From assembly GCA_037975125.1 (NCBI GenBank), contig CM075853.1, positions 88,052,859 through 88,116,858 of the forward strand: DNA of 64,000 bases. Direction: 5' to 3'. Made by a program: the position numbers and the translations under genes. Under the pieces are notes generated by a model, which worked only from the letters and a program-made list of their open reading frames with translations, had not been told where the DNA came from and searched no databases. Below, piece after piece: positions 12,371 to 24,218 of this stretch. The DNA comes from Latrodectus hesperus (Eukaryota > Arthropoda > Arachnida > Araneae > Theridiidae). Within the stretch, counting starts at the first letter, position 1. The number at the start of each line of letters is the position of its first letter.

Positions 12371-13637
12371 TGGTTTAATATGAGCTAATTAATCAAAATT
12401 CTGCTTTTTGAACTTGAATTAATCAAACAATTAAAATTAAATGTCGGTTTTTAAATACATTATATATACACATATATTTTAATTGTTACAAAAGAATTTT
12501 TACTTTTTAATATCTTCATAATTTAATATAAACTTCTTCACTATTAATTGCAACTTCCCTTTATGCAAACTTCTCTTGTCAATAGCCTTTTCATTTGCAC
12601 TTCTATTCCGTTTTTGGCCTTTTACGAACTATTAACTTTAGCTTCTTAGCATTTCGTTGGAAATTAATTGCATATGTTTTGTAACTTGTATATGTTTTTA
12701 CTGTTTTATGATTTGATATGGTTTTGGGGTGTAAGGCCTTAATTTAGACTTTATTCCTTGGCTATTACAGAAAAGCCAGACTTTGCACCAACATGGCCAA
12801 TACCCCTTCGTGAAACTGATTGTGTAGGTACACTATTCAAATTTCCTTTTCGTTCTGTTCAGGAAAACACTGTTAATATTCCATTTCAATTCAATTCCAT
12901 ATCTATTAAATTATAAATTACATGTGTGTATAACCTTTGAGTGCAAATATCGTCCCTCCACATAAAGGTTCAACAACTCGATTTTCGGAGTAAATGACTG
13001 AATTAATTGTTTCTTTTTAATTACAAAGGAATGAGGTTGCCATTCCTGAGCGGAAAAGAAAGAAAGCTGTCTGAGGAGTTATTGTGAGATATTGAGGGCG
13101 AGATGTTTATGAATGCGTGAAAATGTCTCTGCTATTAATTGTATCGGCGAGCGATCTGCCGCGGAGTGGAGCAATGCGAAGCCCCATTTCCCAGCAGATT
13201 CCCACAGCCTCCCTCTGTTGAAAAATGGCACTCCTTCGCTAAATATAAACTCATCAAAATTTCATTTTTACATTCTGTAATGGCTCCATAATTACCTAAC
13301 TGTGATAATTTCTTCCTACTGAAATTTATGCCGATTTCAATTACCACAATTTTGTTAAAGTTTAGTTCTAAGCCTTATGCATTTTAGAACCCTTAAAACA
13401 GCTTATTAATATAAGCCTTTTCTACAATTATTTAGATACATTTATGCATTCCATGTACACTTTAGACTGCCTAGGTACTTAATTAAAGTTTTGTATTTTA
13501 TACGTGAATATTTTTTAAAAAAATCAAATTTTTAACTATTTTATTTTTTAAATAGTTTTTAACTTCGTTTACTTGATAACGTTTGAGGTGTACTTTGAAA
13601 GTGAAAAAAAATTCTTTTAACATTTTAATTGAAAGCT
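12371..13637. other. Gene-free stretch
   Basis: AT-rich except for about 13130-13220, which is GC-richer. No protein family, RNA gene or repeat ends are recognised. Confidence 0.45.
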
Positions 13638-13870
13638 GTCCGATGGCGGATAGGTTAGCGTCCCTAACTTCGAAGCATTATATCCTGGGTTCGAATCCTG
13701 GTTCGAGCATGGATGTTCCTTTCTCTCTGTGTGTTTGTGTTTCTTTATCCCTTCATTTTCGAGGCGAAGATGGCACACCCACTGGGGACCCCACTGTATG
13801 AAATGCCATAATGTTCGCTCATTACAGCGCTGAATAGGTACATCCTATTCAGCCGGTATTAGAAAAAAAA
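13638..13870 (+). repeat. tRNA-derived SINE (family B)
   Basis: Box A lies in GTCCGATGGCGGATAGGTTA and box B is exact (GGTTCGAATCC at about 13689). The pyrimidine- and TGTG-rich body, GGCACACCCACTGGGG and an A8 tail at 13863-13870 follow. The minus-strand copy at 4214-4389 has the same order. No clear target duplication was found here. Confidence 0.8.
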
Positions 13871-14887
13871 TTTGATGATAATATTTTCTCATCTCTGAAC
13901 ATATTTCGAAACTATGGAACCATTATAGTTTCGAAAGTTTTGCAAGACTGAGTAATACATTTAAGAAGCTACTACATAAACATTTGACAAAGCGCTTTGT
14001 GTGAGCAATCACATAGGATTACAAAAAATAAAAGAAATTTGAATACGAAAAAAAAGTGATTATTCTGAAGCTAAGATTTTTTTTTTAAATATCTTACAAA
14101 AATATCGATACTTTAAGCATTCGAAAACTTAAATTAAAAGAACAAAAAGAAAGACTGCTGATTTTTGTTGATTATGAATTAATGCATTTTTCTCCCAAAT
14201 AATTCTGACAATTTCTGGTGTCTTTTCATTTGATGTCACTCCCTTTGTTTTTATCGTTGCCTGCGATGAGCGAATCCAGTGATTTTTTTTTCTCGAAATA
14301 AAAATATTGAATTTTTTTAATTATGCCCTCGTATCGAAAGTTGTAAGAAATTTTTTTTTAATTAAACTCATTTTTTTAACAAAATTGTGTGTCAGTATCT
14401 GCAAAATGAAATTATATTTTTACTACTTTAAAAGATGGTGGAATTTTAATGTATTAATGGATATTCTCGAGAGTTATAAATTATTCAAGTATGTGCAAGA
14501 GAAATATTTTGATCTCCTTTTTGATACTTAATTATGGTCATTTATAAGTTTGAAGGAAAATTCATAATTTAAAAATTACACTATAAATTCGTACATTCAA
14601 ACTAAATTGCCTTATTCTAAAATTTTTAACTCTAACATATTATCTTATCCCACGAAATTCTGCTGTATTTCTTTCTTCAAATTATGTTATTATATTTCAT
14701 AAAGTTTTGCTTCTGAGTGTTCTGCAAAGCTTTTTTCATTTCCTTGCAATACACTGAATAATTATTGTTGAAGCAGTAAACCTGACCTTCTCAAAAATGT
14801 TCCTCCAGGCCTTTCTGTTTTTAGCCTTCCACTTGATCACTCGTAAAATGGCGAAATCCCTGTATGGCCCCATCTGAGGTCGAGTCC

Positions 14888-15062
14888 GCCGAGCTGGCAG
14901 CCGAACGGTTAGCGCTCTTGCCTTCGGTTCAACAGTTCGTGGGTTCGAATCCCACCTTGGCCATGAATGTTTGTAGTGGTTCGGAATCCACTTTAAACCG
15001 TAGGTCCCGGTCTAATTAGCCCTCGTGCGCAAAAAATGACCGTTGAGCGACAAACCAACCAA
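14888..15062 (+). repeat. tRNA-derived SINE (family A), nearly complete
   Basis: The head GCCGAGCTGGCAGCCGAACG carries box A and is followed by an exact box B (GGTTCGAATCC). The first bases can pair with CTTGGC like a tRNA acceptor stem, but the anticodon arm does not fold and the sequence continues for another 100 bp to an (AACC)n tail. It is almost identical to the copy at 43191-43361. Flanks CTGAGGTCGAGTCC (14874-14887) and CTGAGATTGCGTCC (15063-15076) look like a worn target-site duplication. Confidence 0.85.
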
Positions 15063-15225
15063 CTGAGATTGCGTCCACTTGTTCCAGGGAATGTTTTCTG
15101 CGTTCATTCCAATAACACGACGAAGTCGTTTAATTATCTGGGGTTTATGCAAATACATAATGCTGAAAATAATGCTGAAGGCATAATAGCATTCTAAAAC
15201 TGATGGTGTGTGCCATAAGCCCTCA

Positions 15226-15491
15226 GAGCTGCGATGGTTTAGTGGGTGAGGGCGTCGTTCGGAAGGTAGTGAGTTCGAATACCGGCTTAACCGAAGATCC
15301 ATCGAGTTCTCTGAAGGCGGCAGGGACACGTTAAATAAATCGCAGTATCCTCCAAATGAAATGATACCTCTGGCAGGCCAAGAATTGGGGATCTTCTGCT
15401 TGGTCCCTGCTTCAAGACTCCCTTCTGCTGTTTCTATCTCTAGCTGGTAGAACCCAATTCAGGGTCAGGAAGTATGCTAGTGCAACAACAA
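15226..15491 (+). repeat. tRNA-derived SINE (family D/E), perfect target duplication
   Basis: The head GAGCTGCGATGGTTTAGTGG (box A) is followed by GTGAGTTCGAATACCGG (box B). The tail is CAACAACAA. It is flanked by the perfect 13-bp direct repeat CCATAAGCCCTCA at 15213-15225 and 15492-15504, so the insertion boundaries are certain. The body is shared with the longer copy at 47703. Confidence 0.88.
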
Positions 15492-15504
15492 CCATAAGCC
15501 CTCA

Positions 15505-17570
15505 AATTGTGTACATTTAAAAATGGTTTATATCATCCGACGCTAAAAGAGCATTTTCGTTGTTTTTGCTTCATTATCTAAGTTTCTGATGCGTTTGATG
15601 AGACATTTATAAACGAATGGCTTAGTCTTCCTTTTAAATAGTTTGATTTCAGATCTTTCCTCCATAAAAGCATCGATCGCATTCACTTCTGAACTTTAAA
15701 TGCTCAGAGCCCCTGTATGTAGTAATAATAGTTATTGAAAAGAATTATTACGTAATAATTATTGATGTAACAAATGATTGTAATGTTATCGAAAAGAATG
15801 CAATAGTTAATGAAAATAATTATTTAAATGTAACTATAATAAAAAGTCGTAAGCTATTTAAAACTAATGCATTTAATTTATACAATTCATATTAACAACA
15901 CATTTACCAAAGTATGTGATAAGTAAGATAATTTAGGCTGATCTGTTGAAACTTCTTTCATTCAATAATGCCAGTTAGTATGTAATCCCTCAAATGAATC
16001 TTCATTATTGATTACTATAATAACAAAAGCATTACTGTTAATAAAATTAATAACACAATAATCGTTATTAAATTTTTTGTTTTATAAAATTAAAACGGAA
16101 ACTTTACAAAAACAAATTTTAAATAAGAAAAAATAAGCTTTTGTGACTTTCATCATCATTTAACAAACTTTGTGTAACACTATAGTTCAACATGAATATG
16201 TAAATAATTCAATAAAAATGTCATAAAACATCAATCAATCAGGAATTCAAATTAATTTCCAGCTCAAGGGCAGAAGTTACCTTAACAGAATAATTGCGAC
16301 TGGGTTTTTTTTATTTTATTATTATTATTACTGAGATGAGAAAAAATTTATTTATTCTTAACATAATCATCATTTATAATACTTCACAGAATTATAGTTT
16401 TATACAATTCTCATTTGCAAATAATTCATTTGTCAAATTTTATTAATATAAGGATAAAAATACTCTATAAAATTTATCATACAAGTATTTTTTAAACCAA
16501 ATTTTCATACCTTAAAACTTCAATTGAAAATAGACGCGCATACATTTTCACTGAAAATTGAAAAAATAGTTTAATAAAATTTCGTTTAATAAATTATATT
16601 GTTAAATAAATTTTTTATTGCTAAAGACTTCTAGTGGAAACACAAAAACTAATACGTTTTTTTTTAAATTTTCAGCTTTTAGCTTTAATTTAGAAGAACA
16701 GCTTAAATCTTTCTGTTTTTCATAAAAATAAATTTTGAAAGATATTGTCATGAAAATAAAAGATATAATTAAAAGTAATAAAGTTTAAAAAAATAGTCCC
16801 ATTACAAAATATTTTTTAAGATTATCGATAAGTAAGTAAAAATAATCAAAATTAATCTTTGTAACATGATTTAGTTTCCTGGAACAAACAATATTTTTCC
16901 ATGATTGTGGGATTTTGAGTACATACAACATTAATTCCCGCTAAAAAAGAAAGTTCCATTGAAATAAAACGCATTTATATATATAAATATTTATTCATTA
17001 CATATTATTCATTACATTCATTCATTACAAAATCAGAAAAATTCCTGGAAACTTTGTGAAATGAAAAGTGTCTAAGAAATTAATAATTAGAATAATCGGT
17101 GTTTTAAATACAATAAATTTTGATGAAATTGTCTCACATTTATATAAATTGTGTTTAAGAAGTAAATGCATGGATTCAATTTACTGTTCCCAAAACTATG
17201 GAATTGAATGAAAGTTTTTTTCTCTTTTAAAAGAATTTAAGAACACATAAGTTATTTAGACTTTGTAAATTAAATTTTTTATAACCAGGATCTTACACTG
17301 TCATTTGTAAAATGTTCATGTTATTATAAAAAAAATAACAAAATGCAATCTTCATCTCTTCAATATATTGTGTGTGTAGTGCCATTGAACAAAAAGACAT
17401 TCTTCAGAAATTATCACATTTTGCATAAATCATGTTTAAATAAATGCAAAAAAATTAAAAAACATAAATGAAATAAAAATAAGAACTTAAAACAGGTTTA
17501 CAAATGAAATCAATATCGAATATTTTTACAAATCCGTCACTCCAATTTATATATCTCAAAATGTTTTTCT
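15505..17570. other. Gene-free AT-rich upstream region
   Basis: Very AT-rich, with homopolymer runs and short ATT/ATTT microsatellite-like stretches (16310-16330, 17000-17030). No ORF or element is recognised. It lies upstream of the IGFBP-like gene and could hold distal control sequences, but nothing specific is visible. Confidence 0.45.
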
Positions 17571-17982
17571 TTTGCAGGTATTTCTCCGCCAATGTGTAAA
17601 TTAAGTTTCCACCTTCCTCGAATTTCCCAGAAAAATTCCGATTTCACTTCCATCTCAATTTAGGTAGACCGAATTATAACGCCAAGAAATTGAAAGGAGG
17701 ACCCTGAGGCCGACAGGTAAACATCCCGCGTTATCTTCGAGAAATAAAAAAATTCCTGCGTACGGATTCAGAGAAGGAAAAAAAAAGATAATGTATAACT
17801 CGAAAGAAATGGAGGTGGGGAGGGTCAGATAATAGAGCAGTCGGGGGACGAGAAGAAGAAAACAAGAAAGAAGCTGGGAAGGTAGGTAGCACGAAAAACC
17901 TGCAGTAGCTAAAGGTAAACCTGTCACACGCACTGGTTTCCGGCCCCAGGGTCTCGTAACGGCCTCGCTTGCTGGGTCGGCC

Positions 17983-17988
17983 TCAGTT
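17983..17988 (+). promoter_or_regulatory. Candidate initiator of the IGFBP-domain gene
   Basis: TCAGTT matches the arthropod initiator TCAGTY, with +1 at 17985. It sits in a GC-rich island (about 17640-18130) that contrasts with the AT-rich upstream DNA and lies 146 bp before the coding ATG. No TATA box at -30 and no good downstream element at +28 are seen. This is a motif match only; the start site is unproven. Confidence 0.25.
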
Positions 17989-18058
17989 CTCTGCGCGTAA
18001 CCAGTTCGAGCGGCGGCAGCCTCCTGAACCAGCTCTCGATGTCCTCTCTCTTCGCGGC

Positions 18059-18093
18059 ATGATGCCCGTGCCATGACCGCAGCAATTCAGTGA
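18059..18093 (+). promoter_or_regulatory. Two overlapping short upstream ORFs
   Basis: If transcription starts near 17985, the 5' leader contains ATGATGCCCGTGCCATGA (18059-18076, five codons plus stop) and, overlapping it by 4 bases, ATGACCGCAGCAATTCAGTGA (18073-18093, six codons plus stop). Both end before the main ATG at 18131. Such uORFs often reduce translation of the main frame. Their presence in the mRNA is inferred. Confidence 0.35.
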
Positions 18094-18130
18094 CGTTTCC
18101 TTTCCTCTAAGTGTGATAGAACTTGCGAAC

Positions 18131-19427
18131 ATGCTGGCCACAAAGGCTCTCCTGTGTGTTTTCTTGTCAAGTATCGCCTGTCACGGCGTGCTGGGTGAAG
18201 TACTGTCGGATAGTGACTCGCTGCACAGTGAAAGAACCGAATTCGCAAGTCCTCATGATGGAGCAGTTGCGATGAATGACTTTTCTTCGCAGTCCCCAGG
18301 GAATGACGAAATTCCTGGTTCAACTCCGGTGGCGGACATGGATTCAGATTCTGACGAAGATAACGTGTCCATGACACTGACGCCGATGGAAACTGATGGC
18401 ATCGATACGAGTACGCATATTACTATGTCAAATATTCCGTTTTTGATCAGTACTCACAAAATGGATGCCAAGAGCGATAGCAAAAAGAAAAACACGTTGC
18501 TTTATAAAAAGAAGGATAAGGTTTTTGGAGATGATGAAAGTACTGAATCTCTGGAAAAGGATATGGAGATTTCATCCACCGTGACAACCACGGAAAGTGC
18601 CATGCCGACTACAACGGTTTTGATGATTGATAAAGAATTGAATGAATCGTCGACATTTGAGGAAAAATTGGAGGAAACAACTCTCGCTCCAAAAATGTCA
18701 ATAGAAGCGGATAGCGAACCGAGAAAAGCTTTGGAAGCACATGAAGATAAATCTCCAATGACGACATCTAAAATGTCATCTGACGAAACAAAAGAGGAAA
18801 CTACCGTTCCAACCGACCAGACGGAAACAACAATAAGTCCGCTTTCATCCCTCGAGACAATGAAAGATTCAATGGATACAAATGCTTTCCCAACCACAAC
18901 AAACAAGGCGCAGAGTGAGGAGACAACACTAAGCCCTTATACAGAAGGAGAAGCATCTGAGGTTTTAATTGATGCGGAGAACAATGGGCCCGATGGCACT
19001 TCAGCGACCTCGACCATCCCCCACGACTCCATCATCGACCACTTGGATACATCTGGCGTGGTGGAGGAAAATGATAGCCTCGATGTCAAAGATGTGCACA
19101 GTTTGTTCACAGCCCAAGACGGTGCTGTTATCAACCACCTGCGCCACGGTGAGGAAACGACAACTGACCAAGAGCTGGCCACTGCAGCACCGCCTCTCCG
19201 GAAGCAAAAGCAGATGACTCTCGATAATGCGGAAGAGAAGTGTGTCTGTAACGAGCCTAAAATCGTTGTGAACCCGCTGGCCTGCGTGGGAGGTAGAACT
19301 ATGCCCGACCCAAACTGTTCCTGTCGAACCATTTGTGCCCGGGAATCTGGGGAGTCCTGCTCCCCCACTGAGCCTTGTGACGAGGAGTTCGGACTCCGGT
19401 GCAGTCCTCAAGACAACACCTGCCACG
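18131..19427 (+). CDS. Secreted acidic stalk protein with IGFBP-N-like module, first coding exon
   Basis: Predicted secreted protein. The ATG at 18131 has A at -3; the same frame is closed by TGA at 18074 and has no earlier ATG, so this start is well supported. Residues 1-22 form a signal peptide (hydrophobic core ALLCVFLSSIA, likely cut after VLG). Residues about 23-365 are an acidic Ser/Thr/Glu-rich, mucin-like stalk with many TT(V/T) and SP stretches, N-glycosylation sequons (for example NESS) and one Lys-rich patch (KSDSKKKN...YKKKDK). Residues 371-431 hold ten cysteines, including CVCN, NCSCRTIC, GESC, GLRC and NTC. This spacing resembles arthropod single IGFBP-domain proteins and insulin-binding N-terminal modules. 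The exon ends in CACG|GTAAGC, a good donor, after one base of a codon (phase 1). Whether it binds insulin-like peptides is inferred from the family. The long stalk is unusual for the short secreted members I know. Confidence 0.85.
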
Positions 19428-21277
19428 GTAAGCACCATAAATTTCTCTAAATCTAAAATGCCCTGGACAATATTTCAAGCAACTTCATTTTTAATGAAAA
19501 TTTATGTGCTAATCGGAACACTAAAAAAGAATTCATTTCATTTAAACTTATCAATTACTCTAAATTTCAAGCACGACTATGTAGTATTTAAAAATATACA
19601 AGTTCTCATTTGTTAATTTGCACCAAAAAATTTTAAAAACAATTTGTTAGCCGCTTAATGTACTTAAAAATTATTAATTATTCTTTATATTTTTAAATTT
19701 AAATATGAAAATACAACATTCATAAAATATGTTTACATTTATGTTTTAATTTAAAAACATAAAGGTTTGCATTTGTTAATCAGCACTAAAAAATTTAAAA
19801 AATATTTTTGTCAACCAGATAATGTGCTTGAATGTTATTACTTATTCTTCATTCTTAAATTTAAATAGAAAAATGAGACATTTATAAAATAAGTAATTTT
19901 ATATTTCTTTGTTAGTCAGAAAATTTAAAAAAAAACTGCTTTAATTGGTTAATTTTTTACTGCCCTAAATCGGAGATTTAATTGAAGTGTGGAAATTCTA
20001 TTGTATTTCAGCGTTAATAATAAGTTCATAAAATGTATAGTACCAAGTGATCCAAAAATAATAAAACATAAAAATAAATTACCAGTTTTTCCAATTTTTG
20101 TTCTTTTCTTAATTAAATTAATATCCTAGTGCTCTGAATAATTATTATTATCAGAACTCTATTATGGAGGAAAATATGAGGAGTTGTACGAAATATATCC
20201 ATGGAGAAAATCGTCCTTTAAGGTTTTATGTGGGGGAGGGCAGTTGGGAAGATGTGTAAATAAATGATCCTAAAGTTAATCCAAAATTCTGCGTCTTTTT
20301 GAATTCGATGTTGAGAATCGTTCGGAATGGCGAGGCGTTTTCATTAATTGCTGTGGAATTGTGTAACTGCTCAAAATTTCAGAAATCGCGTCATTTCATT
20401 CATTTATCCCAGTTTTATTTTCATCTTGTTGAGCATGAGACATTCATTTCATAGCAACCGCGTGAAAAACTGCTTAGAATTTGTCTCTTAAAGAATTAGA
20501 GAGAAAGTACAATTAGTGATTTTGACACAAGATCGAATTTTAGTCCTAAATCTATGCACACATTTTATACTGATTAAATAAATTCTTTAAAATCTGAAAT
20601 GTATTAAAAATTCAATTGGTATTTCAATAAGAAATGGTATTGATTACATTTAAAATATGAAAACTACATCTTAAAATAAGACGGAACTTAGCAATATTTT
20701 ATAGCTTTTTTTGTCTTTTCCTGTGTTATATAGTGTAATTTTATTTTAATAAAATAGCAAATATTAATAGAAAATTCACAAATGCATTATAATTAACCTA
20801 TAAAGAGAAACTCGCGATACAAGAGTTATTCATCACAGTATTGTGAGAAACAGAAAACACTTTTTCGACATCCTTTGCTGATTTTCTGAAGTACATCCTA
20901 CCTGATGATGTCGAAAGATTAAAAAGAGGAACATTTTAGAACACTCGAGTTTTCCAGATGACGAAATCACTTCAACCGTAAACGCTTGCAGTTCAGTAAC
21001 TTGTAACAGCTCTGAGAAAGGACAAAAAGTGTGCGAAGTGAAGGGAGATGATACGAGTGAACGCCATTTCTATTGTCACGATTTGTTAAACACTTCGATA
21101 GCATGAATGGCAACATATTTTATCGGAGTTTAATTAATTGGTTGAAACACGCATGCGCAAAAGGGAAAAGTACAAGGAGGGAGGGATCATTACATCATTC
21201 ATGAATAAGTATGTACAATGAAATAATTTTTATTTGAGTCCTATTTATTGAATCTACAACTCTTTCACAGTAAGCGC

Positions 21278-21425
21278 TTTTTTTACGAACTTCTCATTTA
21301 CGAATATTCTTAATTTTACGAACTAATGGCTGTTTCATAACAGGACCCCATAAACACAATGATAAATTTTATTTCCTATTTACGAACTAAAATAATGAAA
21401 AATCTCATTTGCGAAATAAAGATGA
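21278..21425 (+). repeat. TACGAAC-rich dispersed repeat, copy 1
   Basis: The sequence TACGAACTTCTCATTTACGA ... TTACGAACTAAAA ... CTCATTTGCGAA has the same ordered words as 37683-37800 (TACGAACCTCTCACTGAAGA ... CACTTACGAACTAAAG ... CTTTTTTGCGAAC). The two stretches look like diverged copies of one element. No ends, ORF or class can be given. Confidence 0.4.
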
Positions 21426-22563
21426 CTCGAAATTCAACAAAAAAACCCTTTACTGACCGAAACAATATGAAAAAAAAACTTTTTTTAAAAAATCACAGTA
21501 CAAAGCTGTTTCTCCTTAATTATTCTAAAATCTCCCGGCGAAAATGGCTTTTCACTATCTCTGAATATGATAACCATATTTTTAAAGAAAGTTCCCCCTA
21601 AAAAAGAGATTATATTTGAATTTTTAGAAAAATGAAATACGAATCAGCTTAAAAATAAATTAAGTCTTCTATTAAAATATGAAATAAAATTTCTTTCTAT
21701 AAGAACTTCTGAAAGTGTTTGCAATGAGATAATTGTACATGGAAACTAGGAAACATAAAATGAATTTTCAAAACAAAAAATAAGATTAATTATAATTAAA
21801 TGTATATAACTAAAAACCAATGTTTGCTGACATTTTGGAGGGTGGTAAAATGTACATTCTATACTGGTTGATTTGGTGGAATTCGGTGGTTTGTTTTTTA
21901 GCTTTTTTTGTATTTATCATACTACTTTTTTCAGCATTTTGTATTTATCATTTACATATTTTTATAATACCATATTCATATATTTACATTTTGAGATCAT
22001 CACTTTCTTTGCTTATGCCAATTCTTTTTTACAATTGTAAGAACATCATTTTCAACCTTCGCAACTTTTGGCGACCAGCATCAATGCCTCATTTAGCCTT
22101 TGGCGACTTTTTTGAGAATGTGCCAAAGTGTTTCGTATACCAGGATTTTACGCAAAGTAAATTCCATCATTTTATTCTCATTTGCGAAGTTCCTTCTTTT
22201 CATGCGAAATGGTGAGCGCACCAGGGAATGACTTGAGCGAAAGCAATCATCATCGTTATCGACCTTTCAGCAATTACAGTCAACTGGGAAACTCTAAATT
22301 TCAGATCTCAATGCCAACTATCGAAATTGATTTGAGAAATATTGTTACTGTGTTTGCGATCCCCATCATTTAGCTCGGCCCATCAATTTTTTTTTTCCAC
22401 TTTTGGTACTCATTACCCTATATTTTTGTTTAAATTTTTGTTCTTCCTCAATTTTTTTCGGGAATTCTTTTTATAACTTTGTTTCAAAGAAAGATTTCAA
22501 TTTGTGAACTGATGCTGTTTTCAATTGCTCAACCACATGATGAAAGTTAAAAATAAATTATCG

Positions 22564-22566
<3 letters not shown>

Positions 22567-22645
<79 letters not shown>
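22567..22645. repeat. (AT)n microsatellite
   Basis: About 79 bp of uninterrupted alternating AT. Confidence 0.95.
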
Positions 22646-22646
<1 letters not shown>

Positions 22647-23245
22647 AAGCTTTTTATTGTGTCTAAAAATAAATGTAATAATTTTTTAGTTTCAGTTTTT
22701 GACGTATGGCACATATTGTCAGAAAATTCAATTTAAGATTTGAACATAAAGGTGGAAAGATAAAACTGAAATATTTTAACTATAATGTAAATATTTTCTT
22801 TCCCTTAAACTCATGATTTTCTCTGCTTTGAGATTATTTATTTTATCCTCTGTTCACCATAGTTAATTAACAATGAAAATAAATGCTATTTTTCTTGAAA
22901 CTCTGAAAAAAAGCCTGGAATTATCTCCAAATTCAGAAAATTTCGTCAATTTTTTTATGACATGTGTGATGTATGTTTTTATTACTACGAGAAAGTACAA
23001 TAAATTTAAATAACAATTTGTGGCCGAATGAGAAATTGTCGGTATAAATATCAAGTGAAAAATATTTTATTAAAATAAAAGTAATAAATTATATAATGCC
23101 ATGTTGTTTCCATTAAATGTTGTGATCTAGAATTAGTTGGGTTATTCATTACATGTTCTGCATTGCATTAACTACTTGAAAGGCACTGATTGAAGAAGAA
23201 ATTGAAGTACAGTGCACATTTGATTTCTTTGACGTTGTTCTGCAG

Positions 23246-23289
23246 CATGTCTTCCGCCGGAGCTTAGTTTGTTTCCAGATGATGCCTGA
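23246..23289 (+). CDS. Proposed terminal coding exon of the IGFBP-domain gene
   Basis: A pyrimidine-rich tract ending TTGTTCTGCAG precedes 23246. Joined in phase 1 to the exon ending at 19427, it reads A-C-LPPELSLFPDDA and then TGA at 23287-23289, giving a protein of about 446 residues that stops shortly after the Cys-rich module, as expected for single-domain members. The segment sits in a local GC-richer patch. A possible poly(A) signal AATAAA follows near 23866. Against it: the exon adds an eleventh cysteine, an odd number, and short exons are easy to find by chance. It stands on splice logic only. Confidence 0.38.
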
Positions 23290-24218
23290 CTTCGGCTCCT
23301 CTTGAGAAATGCAAAGCAACTCTTTTCATATCAGTACATTGAAATTAATTTTTTGCTTATTCTTGAAATGAAGTCTAGCATTTGTATTTTTTGATATTCA
23401 TAGTTTTAATTTTCTTCCGAACAACTAGAACCATTGCAAATGCTGTACCTGTAAACTTGTATTGCATCTTAGAGAACATAGAATCGTGGGAAGAATAATA
23501 TGAGAACCATTAAGCATCCGAATATCTAAACGTTCGTTGTCTAGGTGTGTATAGACCCCTTTAATTATAATTGGAGTGAATCATCTATACTTTTTAATAA
23601 GTCTGTGCCAATGAGATTGTTTACTAACAATTAAATCAAACACAAATATACAAGATTCTCTTTTGGTTACTTTTTGTATTGTTTTCAAGTTTAAAGTTGT
23701 TCCTTTTGCAAAATAAGTTACATAATCAATTTATTAGTTTTGGATTACGAGTTCCCAGATAATTTCAAGACCATTTTTTTATTGTGTTTCTGAAATATTT
23801 TTATCTGAACTAAAGTATTTGATGATCGCTTCATTTCTTAAATTTCTGATTATATTAAAAAGAAACTAATAAAAAGATTACAAGTATTTAAATTAATGGT
23901 ATATTCAATAAATATGGCATATTAGTAAAAAATTACAAAAATGGATCATTTCTTACAGATTTGCATTAATTTCATAATCTGCGTTTGGATTATGAAATTT
24001 ATTTAAAATGTTAGTCACAAAATTAGCTTGTTACATCGGCTTATCAGAAACATTAAAACAAGTTAAAGGATTGTAAAGCACGTGTGCGTCGATGCATATG
24101 AATAAGCTTTTGGATTTACCGCTGGCAATATTGGAATCTATTCAATTTTGAGATTCTTTACACGAAATATGCGCCAATTGCATCTACGAAAAGGCATTAC
24201 AACATTTTGCAATGTGAT
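23290..24218. other. Possible 3' UTR, then gene-free AT-rich DNA
   Basis: If exon 2 is right, the 3' UTR begins here; AATAAA occurs near 23866. Otherwise there is no recognisable coding sequence. Confidence 0.35.

Larger units (their letters stand above)
19428..23245 (+). other. Proposed first coding intron, about 3.8 kb
   Basis: It begins GTAAGC at 19428 and, if the proposed exon 2 is right, ends TTGTTCTGCAG at 23245. The content is AT-rich with an (AT)n tract at 22567-22645 and a stretch (21278-21425) rich in TTTACGAA/TTGCGAA words. No other coding exon in phase was recognised inside it. If exon 2 is elsewhere, the intron is longer. Confidence 0.4.

Noticed and set aside
14888..14965. Genuine tRNA genes at the SINE heads
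   Set aside because: Boxes A and B are good and one acceptor-like pairing exists, but anticodon arms do not fold and each continues into a SINE body and tail.
15012..15329. 105-codon minus ORF
   Set aside because: It spans the end of one SINE and the head of another, so it is chance openness in repeat sequence.
17655..18074. 139-codon minus ORF in the leader of the IGFBP gene
   Set aside because: It lies opposite the GC-rich leader, turns into AT-driven hydrophobic sequence and has no domain; it is best read as a shadow of the leader.
18113..18130. Extended start at GTG for the IGFBP-domain protein
   Set aside because: GTG is not a normal start in animals; the ATG at 18131 has a good context and gives a clean signal peptide.
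18502..19438. Minus-strand and other-frame ORFs across the IGFBP exon
   Set aside because: They are shadows of the acidic Ser/Thr-rich coding frame; the + frame has signal peptide, Cys module and donor.
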